Shown here: positions 13,975 to 29,245 of the stretch, one piece after another
Layout of the letters: each line of letters begins with the position of its first letter
Position numbering within the stretch: the stretch's first letter is position 1
Assembly: GCF_029871235.1 (NCBI RefSeq)
Contig: NZ_SSOM01000065.1
Span: 310,001-374,000, forward strand
Source of the DNA: Pseudomonas sp. BN411
Lineage (GTDB): Bacteria; Pseudomonadota; Gammaproteobacteria; Pseudomonadales; Pseudomonadaceae
Reading direction: 5' to 3'
Length of the DNA: 64,000 bases
The notes under the pieces: model-generated
Seen by the model: only the letters and a program-made list of their open reading frames with translations
What the model was told of the DNA's origin: nothing
Databases searched by the model: none
Translations under genes and position numbers: made by a program

Positions 13975-14430
13975 TCAGTCCTGTGATTTGCCGTGGCGCG
14001 CCAGGCGTTCCAGCGCTTCCCTCAGGCGCGGATCGCTGACGGTTTCCGCCGTGGCCTGCAGGCTCTCCGCGGCGGTGGTTGACAGGCGGCCTTCCGTCAC
14101 TGGGGCGCTGCTCGGGGTGAAACTCGGCTGGACCTTGAAAACGATCCGCTCCAGGCCGGCGAAGGCCTCGAATCCCTTCAGCTGGCGTAGCAAGCGGGCC
14201 TGCTGGTAGCGCAGCCGGGTCGCCCAATGACCGTCGGTGACGATCAGCAGCAGTCGGCCTTCGCGCCAGGAGGCGACATGGCAGTGTTCGCGAGCGGCTG
14301 GCTGTAGCTGGCTGGCGAGCAGCTGCTGCAGTTGGTCGATGCGCTGGGCTTCGTTGAAAAGAGCCCGCAACGGCTTCTCCTCGCGCAACAGCGCGGCGGG
14401 GGAGCGGGCGGGTAGGGGACGAAACGCCAT
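13975..14430 (-). CDS. dciA: DUF721 / DciA-family protein
   Basis: A 151-residue protein of the DUF721 (DciA-like) family, which in bacteria lacking DnaC helps load the replicative helicase DnaB. The N-terminal two thirds contain the domain, with RIDQLQQLLASQLQP, REHCHVASWREG and LLLIVTDGHWATRLRYQQ; the C-terminus is Ser/Thr/Ala-rich and probably flexible. I chose the ATG giving MAFRPLPARSP because it matches the family; an upstream start at 14463 (MGAQAL) is possible and neither has a good ribosome site. It is divergent from secA, as in other pseudomonads. The DciA role is family knowledge, not shown here. Confidence 0.8.
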   Translation of the reverse strand: MAFRPLPARSPAALLREEKPLRALFNEAQRIDQLQQLLASQLQPAAREHCHVASWREGRLLLIVTDGHWATRLRYQQARLLRQLKGFEAFAGLERIVFKVQPSFTPSSAPVTEGRLSTTAAESLQATAETVSDPRLREALERLARHGKSQD

Positions 14431-14625
14431 GATGGGTGCTTGAATGAGGGCTTGTGCGCCCATATTAACAGAGGCAGTTCCTCGCCTCGGCTTGTGCGCG
14501 CAATTCGATCGCTCAGGCTGTCGGTTCCTCTGGGTCCATGTAGCGATTGGCCATGACCGGGAAGTGTGGACGCCGTCCTACGGCAACCGGGAAGTGCTCC
14601 CGCTTTCCTCAGCAAGGAATCCGGG

Positions 14626-14631
14626 TAGAAT
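14626..14631 (+). promoter_or_regulatory. Candidate secA -10 box and leader
   Basis: TAGAAT at 14626-14631 is followed directly by GCCCCC. The -35 region (around CTTTCC, 14603) is poor. Transcription from here gives a leader of about 75 nt in which GCAGCC / GGCTGC near 14645-14660 can form a small hairpin. No secM-like gene is visible between dciA and secA. The 250 bp divergent region also contains CCGGGAAGTG twice. Confidence 0.4.
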
Positions 14632-14713
14632 GCCCCCTTCGCAAGCAGCCATGGCGGCTGCGCGGGCGACTACAGGCCGCCCTCCATCTCAATGTGTGGA
14701 AGATCCTCTCTAT

Positions 14714-17455
<2,742 letters not shown>

Positions 17456-17472
17456 GGCTCTGCTGTAATTCC

Positions 17473-17508
17473 AACGCCGCGACCGGCCCTGCCGCTCGCG
17501 GCGTTTTT
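17473..17508 (+). terminator. Rho-independent terminator after secA
   Basis: AACGCCGCGA pairs with TCGCGGCGTT across a 13-base loop, followed by a T run. It begins 18 bp after the secA stop and separates secA from argJ. Confidence 0.8.
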
Positions 17509-17572
17509 CCTGATATCCCTGGCCGTCTGCGCCGTCCGCAGCCGGTCGCCTGCTGACAAAGGAGCGCTTCCC

Positions 17573-18790
17573 ATGGCTGTTGGTCTTGGCCCTCTGCCTA
17601 CCCTGCACCCGGTACCCGGTTTCGAACTCGGCATCGCCTCTGCCGGCATCAAGCGCCCTGGGCGCAAGGATGTGGTCGTGATGCGCTGCGCCGAAGGCTC
17701 CACCATCGCCGGCGTGACCACCACCAATGCCTTCTGCGCTGCCCCGGTGCTGATCACCCGTGAGCGCCTGCAGGGCGAAGTACGCTACCTGCTGACCAAC
17801 ACCGGCAACGCCAACGCCGGCACCGGTCCGGACGGCCTGGTCCGCGCGCGCCGTTCCTGCGCCAAGCTGGCTGAACTGGCTGGCGTGAGCGAAGACGCCG
17901 TGCTGCCGTTCTCCACCGGCGTGATCGGCGAGCCGCTGCCGGTCGAGAAGATCGAAGCCGCACTGCCGGCGGCACTGGCTGACCTCAAGGTGGATAACTG
18001 GGCCCAGGCCGCCGAAGGCATCATGACCACCGACACCCAGCCCAAGGGTGCCTGCCGCCAGTTCGAGCACGACGGCGTGACCGTCACCATCACCGGCATC
18101 AGCAAGGGTGCCGGCATGATCCGCCCGAACATGGCCACCATGCTCGGCTACATCGCCACTGACGCAAAGGTTGCTGGTGATGTGCTGCATGCCTTGGTGC
18201 GCGATGCCGCGAACAAGTCCTTCAACCGCATCACTATCGATGGTGACACCTCCACCAACGACTGCTGCATGCTGATCGCCACCGGCCAGGCTGCCCTGCC
18301 GGAAATCACCGCTGCCAGCGGTGAGCTGTTCGCCAAGCTCAAGCAGGCCGTGTTCGACGTCTTCATGGAAATCGCCCAGGCCATCGTGCGCGACGGCGAA
18401 GGTGCGACCAAGTTCGTCACTGTGCAGGTCAACGGTGGTGGCAACCACCAGGAATGCCTCGACGTGGCCTACGCTGTGGCCCATTCGCCGCTGATCAAGA
18501 CCGCGCTATTCGCATCCGACCCGAACTGGGGCCGCATCCTGGCTGCCGTGGGCTACGCCGGCGTGCCGAACCTGGACGTGAGCAAGATCGACGTGTTCCT
18601 CGGCGAAGTCTGCATCGCCAGCCAGGGTGGCCGTGCCTCCACCTACACCGAAGCGCAGGGCGCTGCGGTGATGGCTCGCGAAGAGATCACCATCCGCATC
18701 GAGCTGGGCCGTGGTGACTGCAGCGAAACCATCTGGACCACCGACCTGTCCCACGAATACGTGAAAATCAATGCTGAGTACCGCACCTGA
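17573..18790 (+). CDS. argJ: Bifunctional ornithine acetyltransferase / N-acetylglutamate synthase ArgJ
   Basis: Transfers acetyl from N-acetylornithine to glutamate, recycling the acetyl group in arginine synthesis. The protein is 405 residues. The self-cleavage site lies in [16 protein letters not shown]: family members split before the threonine of MAT to yield alpha and beta chains, with that threonine as nucleophile. The SD AAAGGAG is 8 bp before the ATG. The gene has its own region after the secA terminator. Whether this version also uses acetyl-CoA cannot be told from sequence. Confidence 0.96.
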   Translation: MAVGLGPLPTLHPVPGFELGIASAGIKRPGRKDVVVMRCAEGSTIAGVTTTNAFCAAPVLITRERLQGEVRYLLTNTGNANAGTGPDGLVRARRSCAKLAELAGVSEDAVLPFSTGVIGEPLPVEKIEAALPAALADLKVDNWAQAAEGIMTTDTQPKGACRQFEHDGVTVTITGISKGAGMIRPNMATMLGYIATDAKVAGDVLHALVRDAANKSFNRITIDGDTSTNDCCMLIATGQAALPEITAASGELFAKLKQAVFDVFMEIAQAIVRDGEGATKFVTVQVNGGGNHQECLDVAYAVAHSPLIKTALFASDPNWGRILAAVGYAGVPNLDVSKIDVFLGEVCIASQGGRASTYTEAQGAAVMAREEITIRIELGRGDCSETIWTTDLSHEYVKINAEYRT

Positions 18791-18831
18791 GAACCCGCCC
18801 ACGATCAGCTGCGCGTCGGAATAACTGCGTT

Positions 18832-18891
18832 GGGAATGGCTTCGGGCTTGCTCATTTACAGCTCGTAAACCCCGCGCCCTCAGCCATTCCC
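18832..18891. repeat. Intergenic inverted repeat after argJ
   Basis: GGGAATGGCT at 18832-18841 is complementary to AGCCATTCCC at 18882-18891, with 40 bases between. No gene lies in it. It could be an imperfect transcript-end structure or a repeat element; no poly-T run follows. Confidence 0.55.
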
Positions 18892-18945
18892 GCCTTGTTC
18901 TTCTCTAGCTCGCAAGATCGTGAACGGGTTCAGTAGTGCAGCGGC

Positions 18946-18981
18946 ATTCCCGATTTTCATCCCCCGATGAAAATCGGGAAT
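18946..18981. repeat. Perfect 16-bp hairpin between argJ and gst
   Basis: ATTCCCGATTTTCATC at 18946-18961 and its exact complement at 18966-18981 flank a CCCC loop. It lies about 70 bp before the GST start. There is no long T run after either arm, so it is not a standard terminator, though it could still stop or stabilise transcripts. Confidence 0.75.
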
Positions 18982-19048
18982 TTGCCATGGGCGCAGGCAG
19001 CTTCCATGATCCAGCGACACCCTAGGGAACTGGAAAAAGGAGGAAGGC

Positions 19049-19687
19049 ATGTCCCTGAAACTGGTAATTGGCAACAAGAACTACTCGTCCTGGTCGTTGC
19101 GCGCATGGCTGGCCATGGAGCTGACCGGCTCACCCTACGACGAGGTCCGCATTCCGCTCTACCAGGCCGATAGCCACAAGCGCCTGCTGGGCTACTCGCC
19201 CACTGCCAAGGTGCCTGTGTTGCAGTCCGAAGACGGCACCGTCTGGGACTCCCTCGCCATCGCCGAATACCTTGCCGAGCGCTTCCCCGAGGCGCATCTC
19301 TGGCCCTTTGGCCAAGCGGCCCGCGCCATGGCCCGTTCGGTATGCGCTGAAATGCACAGTGGCTTCGTGCCGTTGCGTAGCCATATGCCGATGGACATGA
19401 AGCGCAATAAGGCGCTCGCCGAAGTGCCGGACGAGGTTGCGGAAGACATTCGCCGCATCTGCGCGATCTGGGCCGAGTGCCGCTCGCGCTTCGGTCAGGA
19501 CGGCCCCTATCTGTTCGGCCATGCCAGCATCGCCGATGCATTCTACGCGCCGGTGGCCTGCCGCCTGCGCAGCTACGGCGTTGAGCTGCCGGCAGACGCC
19601 GCGGCCTACGTCGACACCATTTACCGGTGGCCTGCCTTCCAGCGCTGGTACCAGGCCGCCTTGCAGGAAACGGAGATCATCGAATGA
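19049..19687 (+). CDS. Glutathione S-transferase family protein
   Basis: A 212-residue cytosolic GST-fold protein. The thioredoxin-like N-terminal domain has YSSWSLRAWLAMEL, where a serine sits at the usual glutathione-contacting position, and KVPVLQSEDGTVWDSLAIAEYLAE with the cis-proline and the Asp-Ser pair that binds the glutathione gamma-glutamyl end. The helical C-terminal domain follows. A strong SD (AAGGAGGAAGGC) precedes the ATG. The stop overlaps the start of the MutT fusion gene, so the two are coupled. Substrate is unknown. Confidence 0.9.
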   Translation: MSLKLVIGNKNYSSWSLRAWLAMELTGSPYDEVRIPLYQADSHKRLLGYSPTAKVPVLQSEDGTVWDSLAIAEYLAERFPEAHLWPFGQAARAMARSVCAEMHSGFVPLRSHMPMDMKRNKALAEVPDEVAEDIRRICAIWAECRSRFGQDGPYLFGHASIADAFYAPVACRLRSYGVELPADAAAYVDTIYRWPAFQRWYQAALQETEIIE

Positions 19688-20625
19688 AACGAGTGCATGT
19701 GGCAGCCGCGGTTATCCGCGGCGCCGACGGCCGGGTGCTGATCGCCAGGCGCCCGGACGACAAGCACCAGGGCGGCCTCTGGGAGTTTCCCGGGGGCAAG
19801 GTGGAGGAGGGCGAGGCCGTGCAGGTCGCGCTTTCCCGAGAACTGGAGGAGGAACTGGGCATCCGCGTCAGCGCTGCCCGTCCGCTGATCCAGGTGCACC
19901 ACGACTACCCGGACAAGCATGTGCTGCTGGATGTCTGGGAAGTCAGCGCTTTCACCGGCGAACCCCATGGCGCCGAGGGCCAGCCGCTGGCCTGGGCCTC
20001 ACCGCGTGAGTTGGGGGATTACGAATTCCCGGCGGCCAACAAGCCGATCGTGGTAGCGGCGCGACTGCCCGACCGCTATCTGATCACGCCTGACGACATT
20101 GAACCTCAGGCGCTGTTGGCCGGCCTCAAGGCCGCCCTGGCCAAGGGCGTGCGCCTGGTGCAATTGCGTGCGCCGCGCATGTTCGACGCCCAGTACCGCG
20201 ACCTGGCGGTCGACGTGCAGGGTCTCTGTGCCGGCAAGGCGCAACTGATGCTCAAGGGCCCGCTGGAGTGGCTGGGCGACTTCCCCGCAGCTGGTTGGCA
20301 CCTGACCGCCGAGCAACTGCGCAAGTACGCACCCAACGGCCGTCCTTTCCCGCGAGAGCGCTGGCTGGCGGCGTCGTGCCACAGCATCGAGGAATTGCAG
20401 CTGGCGGCGGCCATGGAAGTGGATTTCGTCACCCTCTCGCCGGTGCAGGCCACCCAGACCCATCCCGAAGCCCAGCCCTTGGGGTGGGAGCGTGCCGAGG
20501 AGCTGCTTCGCGGCTTCAATCAGCCGGTCTACCTGCTGGGCGGCGTTGGCCCTGATGACCTGGAGCAGGCCTGGAAGGTCGGTGCCCAGGGTGTGGCGGG
20601 GATACGGGCGTTCTGGCCGGAATGA
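19684..20625 (+). CDS. mutT: Fusion of MutT-type Nudix hydrolase with ThiE-like domain
   Basis: A 313-residue two-domain protein. Residues about 1-130 are a Nudix hydrolase with the box GGKVEEGEAVQVALSRELEEELGI-type pattern (G-x5-E-x7-RELEEELG), expected to hydrolyse 8-oxo-dGTP. Residues about 140-313 resemble thiamine-phosphate synthase: RYLITPDDIE, LVQLRAPRM, GWHLTAEQL, AASCHSIEEL, FVTLSPVQAT and YLLGGVG. The fusion is a known Pseudomonas arrangement. The ThiE half lacks several loops expected of an active enzyme, so its role is unclear. I start at 19684, overlapping the GST stop. Confidence 0.9.
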   Translation: MKRVHVAAAVIRGADGRVLIARRPDDKHQGGLWEFPGGKVEEGEAVQVALSRELEEELGIRVSAARPLIQVHHDYPDKHVLLDVWEVSAFTGEPHGAEGQPLAWASPRELGDYEFPAANKPIVVAARLPDRYLITPDDIEPQALLAGLKAALAKGVRLVQLRAPRMFDAQYRDLAVDVQGLCAGKAQLMLKGPLEWLGDFPAAGWHLTAEQLRKYAPNGRPFPRERWLAASCHSIEELQLAAAMEVDFVTLSPVQATQTHPEAQPLGWERAEELLRGFNQPVYLLGGVGPDDLEQAWKVGAQGVAGIRAFWPE

Positions 20626-21200
20626 TCGACGGCGCAGGCCTTTGGCCTGCAGTGCGATTGGTATGGCTATGAATGCGTTAAGCGTTCCTGGAAGGTGCTG
20701 AGCCAGGTTGCTTACCGGGTTTTGCGGATGTTTCTGGTTTCGCCTTCCCAGGCGAGTCCCTTTTGCAAACGCCCAAAAGGAACCAAAACGCTTGCCCCTG
20801 CATCCGGGTTTGGCTTCGCCAAACTCCCCTCGCTCTATCGTTGCGCCGGGGGCACGGCGAGAGGGGCCATCCATGGCCCCACACGCCTCTCGCGGCATCC
20901 ACGCCTCTCGCGGCATCCATGCCGCTCGTCCCCTCTGCAACGATTCCGCTCGGCCTCCTGAAGGGACGCAGTCGCTGCCCCACCTCAGACGCTCAGGTTC
21001 AGGCCCGTGTGGGCTTCAGGATGACTTGTGCCTCGCCGGCGCGAGTCACCCCTCTCCCTCTGGGAGAGGGGCGGGGGTGAGGGACGTGTCGGCTTGCGCG
21101 GAGTCCTGGAGGTTCTGTGCTAGAGCGTTCCATTTCTCTCAGCAACAGCTAACGCAAAGATAGCCATCGGTATCGCCCCTGCAGAGCTAGCGTCAGGCGA
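20626..21200. repeat. Gene-free 575-bp stretch with tandem and inverted repeats
   Basis: No believable gene. Both strands are open over 150-300 codons, but the translations are low-complexity and lack start context. An 18-bp unit (ACGCCTCTCGCGGCATCC) is present twice in perfect tandem at 20883-20900 and 20901-20918, with a partial third copy. Near 21045-21085 is CCCCTCTCCC / GGGAGAGGGG plus GGGGGTGAGGG, the same module that occurs in the repeats behind sbcC. This looks like a dispersed non-coding element found between genes in many pseudomonads. Confidence 0.6.
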
Positions 21201-21776
21201 TCACTCTTTCTTCGCAGCCTGCCACAACACCTCATCGACCCCCTGTCGCCGGGCGATCAGGCGAGCGGCGACGAAGAGCAGGTCGGAGAGGCGGTTGAGG
21301 TAGGCCAGCAGTTCCTCGCGCAAGGGCTCTTCGCCGTTCAGTGTCTGGGCGCGGCGTTCGGCGCTGCGGGCGAAGCTGCGGCAGATGTGCGCCTGGGCCA
21401 CCAGGCGGCAGCCGCCGGGGAGGATGAAGTTCTTCAGCGGCCCGAGCTCTTCGTTCCACAGGTCGATGGCGGCTTCCAGCCGCTCGATCTCCTGCATGTC
21501 CACCACCTGGTATTCCGGCATCGCCAGTTCGCCGCCAAGGTCGAACAGGCGGTGCTGACATGGCGTCAGTACGCCAATCACCTCATCCAGGCCCGGGCAG
21601 CTCTGCGCGCTTTCGGCCAGCTCCGCCAGCAGCAGGCCGAGCTGGCTGTTCAGGGTGTCCACCTCGCCTATCGCCTCGATGCGTGGGTGGTCCTTGGATA
21701 CGCGCCGGCCGCTGGACAAGCCGGTCTCGCCTTTGTCGCCGGTGCGTGTATAGATCCTGGAAAGGCGGTTACCCAT
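21201..21776 (-). CDS. PduO-type cob(I)alamin adenosyltransferase
   Basis: Transfers adenosyl from ATP to cob(I)alamin to make coenzyme B12. The protein is 191 residues, usual for the PduO/CobO-II family. TRTGDKGETGLSSGRRVSK at the N-terminus is the ATP-binding motif, and GEVDTLNSQLG, FILPGG and RLSDLLFVAAR with its conserved Arg/Asp/Leu residues form the active-site helices. It lies 1 bp after the histidine kinase stop on the same strand, apparently the last gene of that operon. Confidence 0.93.
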   Translation of the reverse strand: MGNRLSRIYTRTGDKGETGLSSGRRVSKDHPRIEAIGEVDTLNSQLGLLLAELAESAQSCPGLDEVIGVLTPCQHRLFDLGGELAMPEYQVVDMQEIERLEAAIDLWNEELGPLKNFILPGGCRLVAQAHICRSFARSAERRAQTLNGEEPLREELLAYLNRLSDLLFVAARLIARRQGVDEVLWQAAKKE

Positions 21777-21777
21777 A

Positions 21778-23796
<2,019 letters not shown>

Positions 23797-23842
23797 GGGG
23801 GTTGATATCCGCAGCTGGGCAGAAACGCAGGTTAGCGCGGGG

Positions 23843-25713
<1,871 letters not shown>

Positions 25714-25853
25714 TTGGCAGGCTCGCAAGGAGGGTGGAATAGCAGAGTATGGCGTTATGATATCAAGCCTTATCCAGGTTGCCTTGTCGCCCCACCGTTC
25801 TGCCGGTTTCGGACTGCTGGGGACGGCCCCCGGAAGGCGGCTTGTCGCTCGGT

Positions 25854-25859
25854 TATAAT
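25854..25859 (+). promoter_or_regulatory. Candidate yajQ -10 box
   Basis: A perfect TATAAT at 25854-25859 is followed by GGGTCCGC. No good -35 element is seen at the usual spacing. The predicted leader is about 70 nt. Confidence 0.4.
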
Positions 25860-25937
25860 GGGTCCGCATTTTTTACCGTCAAGCCAGGCGCGTTCATATC
25901 CGTGATGCAGATCGCGCCGTCTATCTGGAGGAATCCC

Positions 25938-26417
25938 ATGCCCTCGTTCGACGTGGTGTCCGAACTGGACAAACACGAAGTCACCAACGCTGTCGACAAC
26001 GCCATGAAGGAGCTCGATCGCCGCTACGACCTGCGCGGCAAGGGCAGCTTCGAGTTCAAGGAACTGACCGTCACCCTGACCGCAGACGCCGATTTCCAGC
26101 TGGAGCAGATGCTGGAAATCCTCAGGATGGCCCTGGTCAAGCGCAAGATCGATGTCCAATGCCTGGAGATCAAGGATTCCTACGCGTCCGGCAAGGTCGT
26201 GAAGCAGGAAGCCGTGCTGCGCGAAGGTATCGACAAGGAACTGGCGAAAAAGATCGTCGCCCACATCAAGGAAAGCAAGCTCAAGGTCCAGGCCGCCATC
26301 CAGGGCGAGCAGGTACGAGTGACCGGCAAGAAGCGTGACGACCTCCAGGAAGCCATCGCTGCCCTGCGTGCCAAGGAATTCGGCATGCCCCTGCAGTTCA
26401 ACAACTTCCGCGACTGA
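25938..26417 (+). CDS. yajQ: YajQ-family nucleotide-binding protein
   Basis: A 159-residue protein of the YajQ (UPF0234) family, composed of two RNA-recognition-like folds. Family members bind nucleotides and, in Xanthomonas and Pseudomonas, cyclic di-GMP, which has been linked to virulence gene control. [13 protein letters not shown] at the N-terminus and [10 protein letters not shown] at the C-terminus are strongly conserved. The ATG at 25938 has a good GGAGG site six bases upstream. It lies beside a gene for a degenerate-GGDEF protein, which may be coincidence. Confidence 0.95.
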   Translation: MPSFDVVSELDKHEVTNAVDNAMKELDRRYDLRGKGSFEFKELTVTLTADADFQLEQMLEILRMALVKRKIDVQCLEIKDSYASGKVVKQEAVLREGIDKELAKKIVAHIKESKLKVQAAIQGEQVRVTGKKRDDLQEAIAALRAKEFGMPLQFNNFRD

Positions 26418-26533
26418 GCGGAACCTTCGCGACCGATCAGCGTCGCAGAACTGGAACCTTTTGAACCTTCGCTGCCATGGCTTGTCCATGGCGGCCTGGT
26501 TTTGCATTGCTGAAATAGTGCAGGAGAACACGC

Positions 26534-27361
26534 ATGGAGATGAACGTCGACCAACTGGTGAAGGCATCCGAATCCTGGATGCCCGTCGTGCTGGAGTACA
26601 GCGGCAAGCTGACCCTGGCCCTGATCACCCTGCTGCTGGGCTGGTGGCTGATCAACATGCTGACCGGCAAGGTCGGTGCCCTGATGCAGCACCGCCGCGT
26701 CGACCGTACCCTGCAGGGGTTCGTCGGCAGCCTGGCCAACATCATTCTCAAAGTACTGCTGCTGGTCAGCGTGGCCTCGATGGTCGGCATCTCGACCACC
26801 TCTTTTGTTGCCGCCATCGGTGCGGCGGGCCTGGCTATCGGCCTAGCGCTGCAGGGTAGCCTGGCGAACTTCGCCGGCGGCGTGCTGATCCTGCTGTTCC
26901 GCCCGTTCAAGGTGGGTGACTGGATCGAAGGGCAGGGCGTGGCCGGGACGGTGGATGCCATCCACATCTTCCACACCACGCTGAAGACCGGCGACAACAA
27001 GGTCGTGATCGTGCCCAACGGCAGCCTGTCCAACGGCAACATCACCAACTATTCGCGGGAGAAGACCCGCCGTGTCGATATCAACATCGGCATCGACTAC
27101 GACTGCGACATCAAACGCGCCCGCCAGGTGCTGCTGGAGATCGCTCGCGATCCTCGCGTGCTGAAGAACCCTGAGCCGGTGGTTTTCGTCACCGGGCTGG
27201 GCGAAAGCGCCATCAACATTTCCCTGCGTGTCTGGGTCGAAACCGCCGACTACTGGGCGGTGAATTTCGACTTCATCGAGCGCGCCAAGGAGAAAATGGA
27301 CGAAGCGGGAATCAGCATCCCGTTTCCCCATCGCGTGGTGAAGCTGGTGCAGAGCGCCTGA
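26534..27361 (+). CDS. Small-conductance mechanosensitive channel (MscS family)
   Basis: A 275-residue inner-membrane channel of the short MscS type, which opens under membrane tension to release osmolytes. Three spans lie at about residues 20-42, 62-84 and 88-110. The pore helix AAIGAAGLAIGLALQGSLANFAGG shows the Gly/Ala pattern of MscS TM3, and the cytoplasmic beta domain has FRPFKVGDWIE and VPNGSLSNGNITNYS. The SD AGGAG is seven bases before the ATG. It ends at a bidirectional terminator. Confidence 0.94.
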   Translation: MEMNVDQLVKASESWMPVVLEYSGKLTLALITLLLGWWLINMLTGKVGALMQHRRVDRTLQGFVGSLANIILKVLLLVSVASMVGISTTSFVAAIGAAGLAIGLALQGSLANFAGGVLILLFRPFKVGDWIEGQGVAGTVDAIHIFHTTLKTGDNKVVIVPNGSLSNGNITNYSREKTRRVDINIGIDYDCDIKRARQVLLEIARDPRVLKNPEPVVFVTGLGESAINISLRVWVETADYWAVNFDFIERAKEKMDEAGISIPFPHRVVKLVQSA

Positions 27362-27370
27362 AGACCCACC

Positions 27371-27406
27371 CATGAAAAAGGCCGGCAAATGCCGGCCTTT
27401 TTCATG
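27371..27406. terminator. Bidirectional terminator between mscS and ampG
   Basis: CATGAAAAAGGCCGGC at 27371-27386 is the exact complement of 27391-27406, with loop AAAT. A-run and T-run flanks allow it to stop both convergent genes. Confidence 0.93.
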
Positions 27407-27418
27407 CCTGTGGATAAA

Positions 27419-29158
27419 TCAGGGCTGCTCGGGAGAGCCGGGCGCCGCCGGGGCGTCGGAGGAGCCGTTCTCCTTCGGATGCTGGCGGTCGCGGCCCCAC
27501 TGGATGGCGATCAGCACCAGCGTGGGGATGCCCAGCAATGCGGTGAGCATGAAGAAGTTGTGGTAGCCGACGCTTTCCACCATCACCCCCGAGTAGCCGC
27601 CGATCAGGCGCGGCAGCAGCAGCATGATGGAGCTGAGCAGGGCGTACTGGGTGGCGGAGAACTTCAGGTTGGTCAGGCTGGAGAGATAGGCGACGAAGGC
27701 CGAGGTGGCCAACCCTGCGCTGAAGTTGTCGCAGGAGATGGTCAGGATCAGCATGTTCAGGTGCGGACCCATGTCGCTCAGGGCCACGAACATCAAGTTG
27801 GTGGCCGCTGAGCTCACGCCGCCGATGAAGAGGATCGGCAGGATGCCGAAGCGCACGATCAGCACACCGCCGGCTGCCGCGCCGAACAGTGTCATCACCA
27901 GGCCGAACAGCTTGCTGACACTGGCGATCTGCTCCTTGCTGAAGCCCTGGTCGATGTAGAACACGTTGGCCATCACGCCCATCACGGTGTCGGACATCCG
28001 GTAGGTGGCGATCAGGCCCAGCAGCAGCAGCGCCTGCCAGCGATAACGCTGGACGAACTCGCTGATCGGCGTCAGCACCGGTGCCATCAGCAGACGCCCG
28101 GCGGCGGAGAAGCAGGCCAGGGTGATCAGCAGGAACAGCGTGCCGCGCGGCCAGGCGCCCGAAGAGAAGGCTTTCACTGCGGCGGCGATGGTCACCAGGA
28201 TCACGATCAGCACGATGATCGACACCGCCTGGTGGACGAAGTCGAAGTTGGGCATGACCTTGCCGCGCGCAGCCACCAGCAGTTGGCGGCGTTGCTGGCT
28301 GAGCAGTTCGCGCACCGGCATGATCTGGCGCATGCCCCAGGGCGACAGGCAGGTGATCAGGAAGATCGCGTAGAGCGCGGCGCGCGGCCAGGCGCGGTCG
28401 AGCATGCCGGTGATCATCGCCGGCAGGGAGATCAGCATCACCAGCAGGATCAGTACCGAGGAAAGCTGGTGCTTGAGCTTGAAGCGGGAGTTGTTGCCCT
28501 GTGCCGGCAGGTCCACCAGCGGCTCGCGCATCCACAGGCTGGTGATCAGGCCCGGCAGCATCAGCAGCGCGAAGAGCAGGTAGGTACCAGCCCAGGCGCC
28601 GTATTCATAGACCTTGGCGGTGGAGCCGAACCACTCGGCGAAGTAGAGCGCACCGGCGGTGGCGAGCAGCGCGGAGACCCGGTAGCCGGTCATGTAACTG
28701 GCGGCCAGGGCGGCCTGGCGGCTGTCCTCGGCGATCTCCAGGCGGTAGGCGTCGATCGCGATGTCCTGGGTGGCCGACGCGAAGGCCACCACCACGGCCA
28801 GGGCGATCAGCCAGGTGAGGTTCGTCTGTGGGTCGCACAGGGCCATGCCCACCAGCCCGAGGCCCACCAGCGCCTGGGAGAGCACCAGCCAGGAACGCCG
28901 ACGGCCGAGTCGGCCCAGCAGCGGCAGGCGCCACTGGTCGAGCAGCGGCGACCAGATCCATTTGAAGGCGTAGGCCAGGCCGATCAGGCTGGCGAAGCCG
29001 ATGGTCTCGCGGGATACCCCGGCCTCACGAAGCCAGACGGAAAGGGTGGAGAACACCAGCATATAGGGCAGGCCGGCGGCGAAACCCAGCAGCAATAGCG
29101 AAAGAGTGGCCGGCGAGGCATAGGCGGCGATGGCTGCGCGCCAGGAACGATGGGGCAT
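27419..29158 (-). CDS. ampG: Muropeptide permease AmpG
   Basis: Major-facilitator permease that imports GlcNAc-anhydroMurNAc peptides released from the cell wall, feeding peptidoglycan recycling and AmpR-controlled beta-lactamase induction. The protein is 579 residues, longer than the enterobacterial form and close to the Pseudomonas one. Motifs include GFAAGLPYMLVFSTLSVWL, WSPLLDQWRLPLLGRLGRRRSW and SATQDIAIDAYRLE; about 14 hydrophobic segments follow, with a central hydrophilic loop. It is downstream of an MGMT-like gene on the same strand, 87 bp apart. Confidence 0.95.
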   Translation of the reverse strand: MPHRSWRAAIAAYASPATLSLLLLGFAAGLPYMLVFSTLSVWLREAGVSRETIGFASLIGLAYAFKWIWSPLLDQWRLPLLGRLGRRRSWLVLSQALVGLGLVGMALCDPQTNLTWLIALAVVVAFASATQDIAIDAYRLEIAEDSRQAALAASYMTGYRVSALLATAGALYFAEWFGSTAKVYEYGAWAGTYLLFALLMLPGLITSLWMREPLVDLPAQGNNSRFKLKHQLSSVLILLVMLISLPAMITGMLDRAWPRAALYAIFLITCLSPWGMRQIMPVRELLSQQRRQLLVAARGKVMPNFDFVHQAVSIIVLIVILVTIAAAVKAFSSGAWPRGTLFLLITLACFSAAGRLLMAPVLTPISEFVQRYRWQALLLLGLIATYRMSDTVMGVMANVFYIDQGFSKEQIASVSKLFGLVMTLFGAAAGGVLIVRFGILPILFIGGVSSAATNLMFVALSDMGPHLNMLILTISCDNFSAGLATSAFVAYLSSLTNLKFSATQYALLSSIMLLLPRLIGGYSGVMVESVGYHNFFMLTALLGIPTLVLIAIQWGRDRQHPKENGSSDAPAAPGSPEQP

Positions 29159-29245
29159 TAGCGGTGCGGTCCGAAAAGCGTGGTGCTGGGCATTGGGCTG
29201 CTCGCGGCGTCCAGGATGGGGGCTGAAAACAGGGCAGGGCGCACT

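Noticed and set aside
20708-21163. Apparent small genes in the 20.6-21.2 kb gap
   Set aside because: Encode Arg/Pro-rich low-complexity products from a repetitive stretch, no ribosome sites, and overlap each other on both strands.
26474-26492. GCCATGG-CTTGT-CCATGGC inverted repeat as yajQ terminator
   Set aside because: Short seven-pair stem and weak T tail; left out as a feature, although it may still form.
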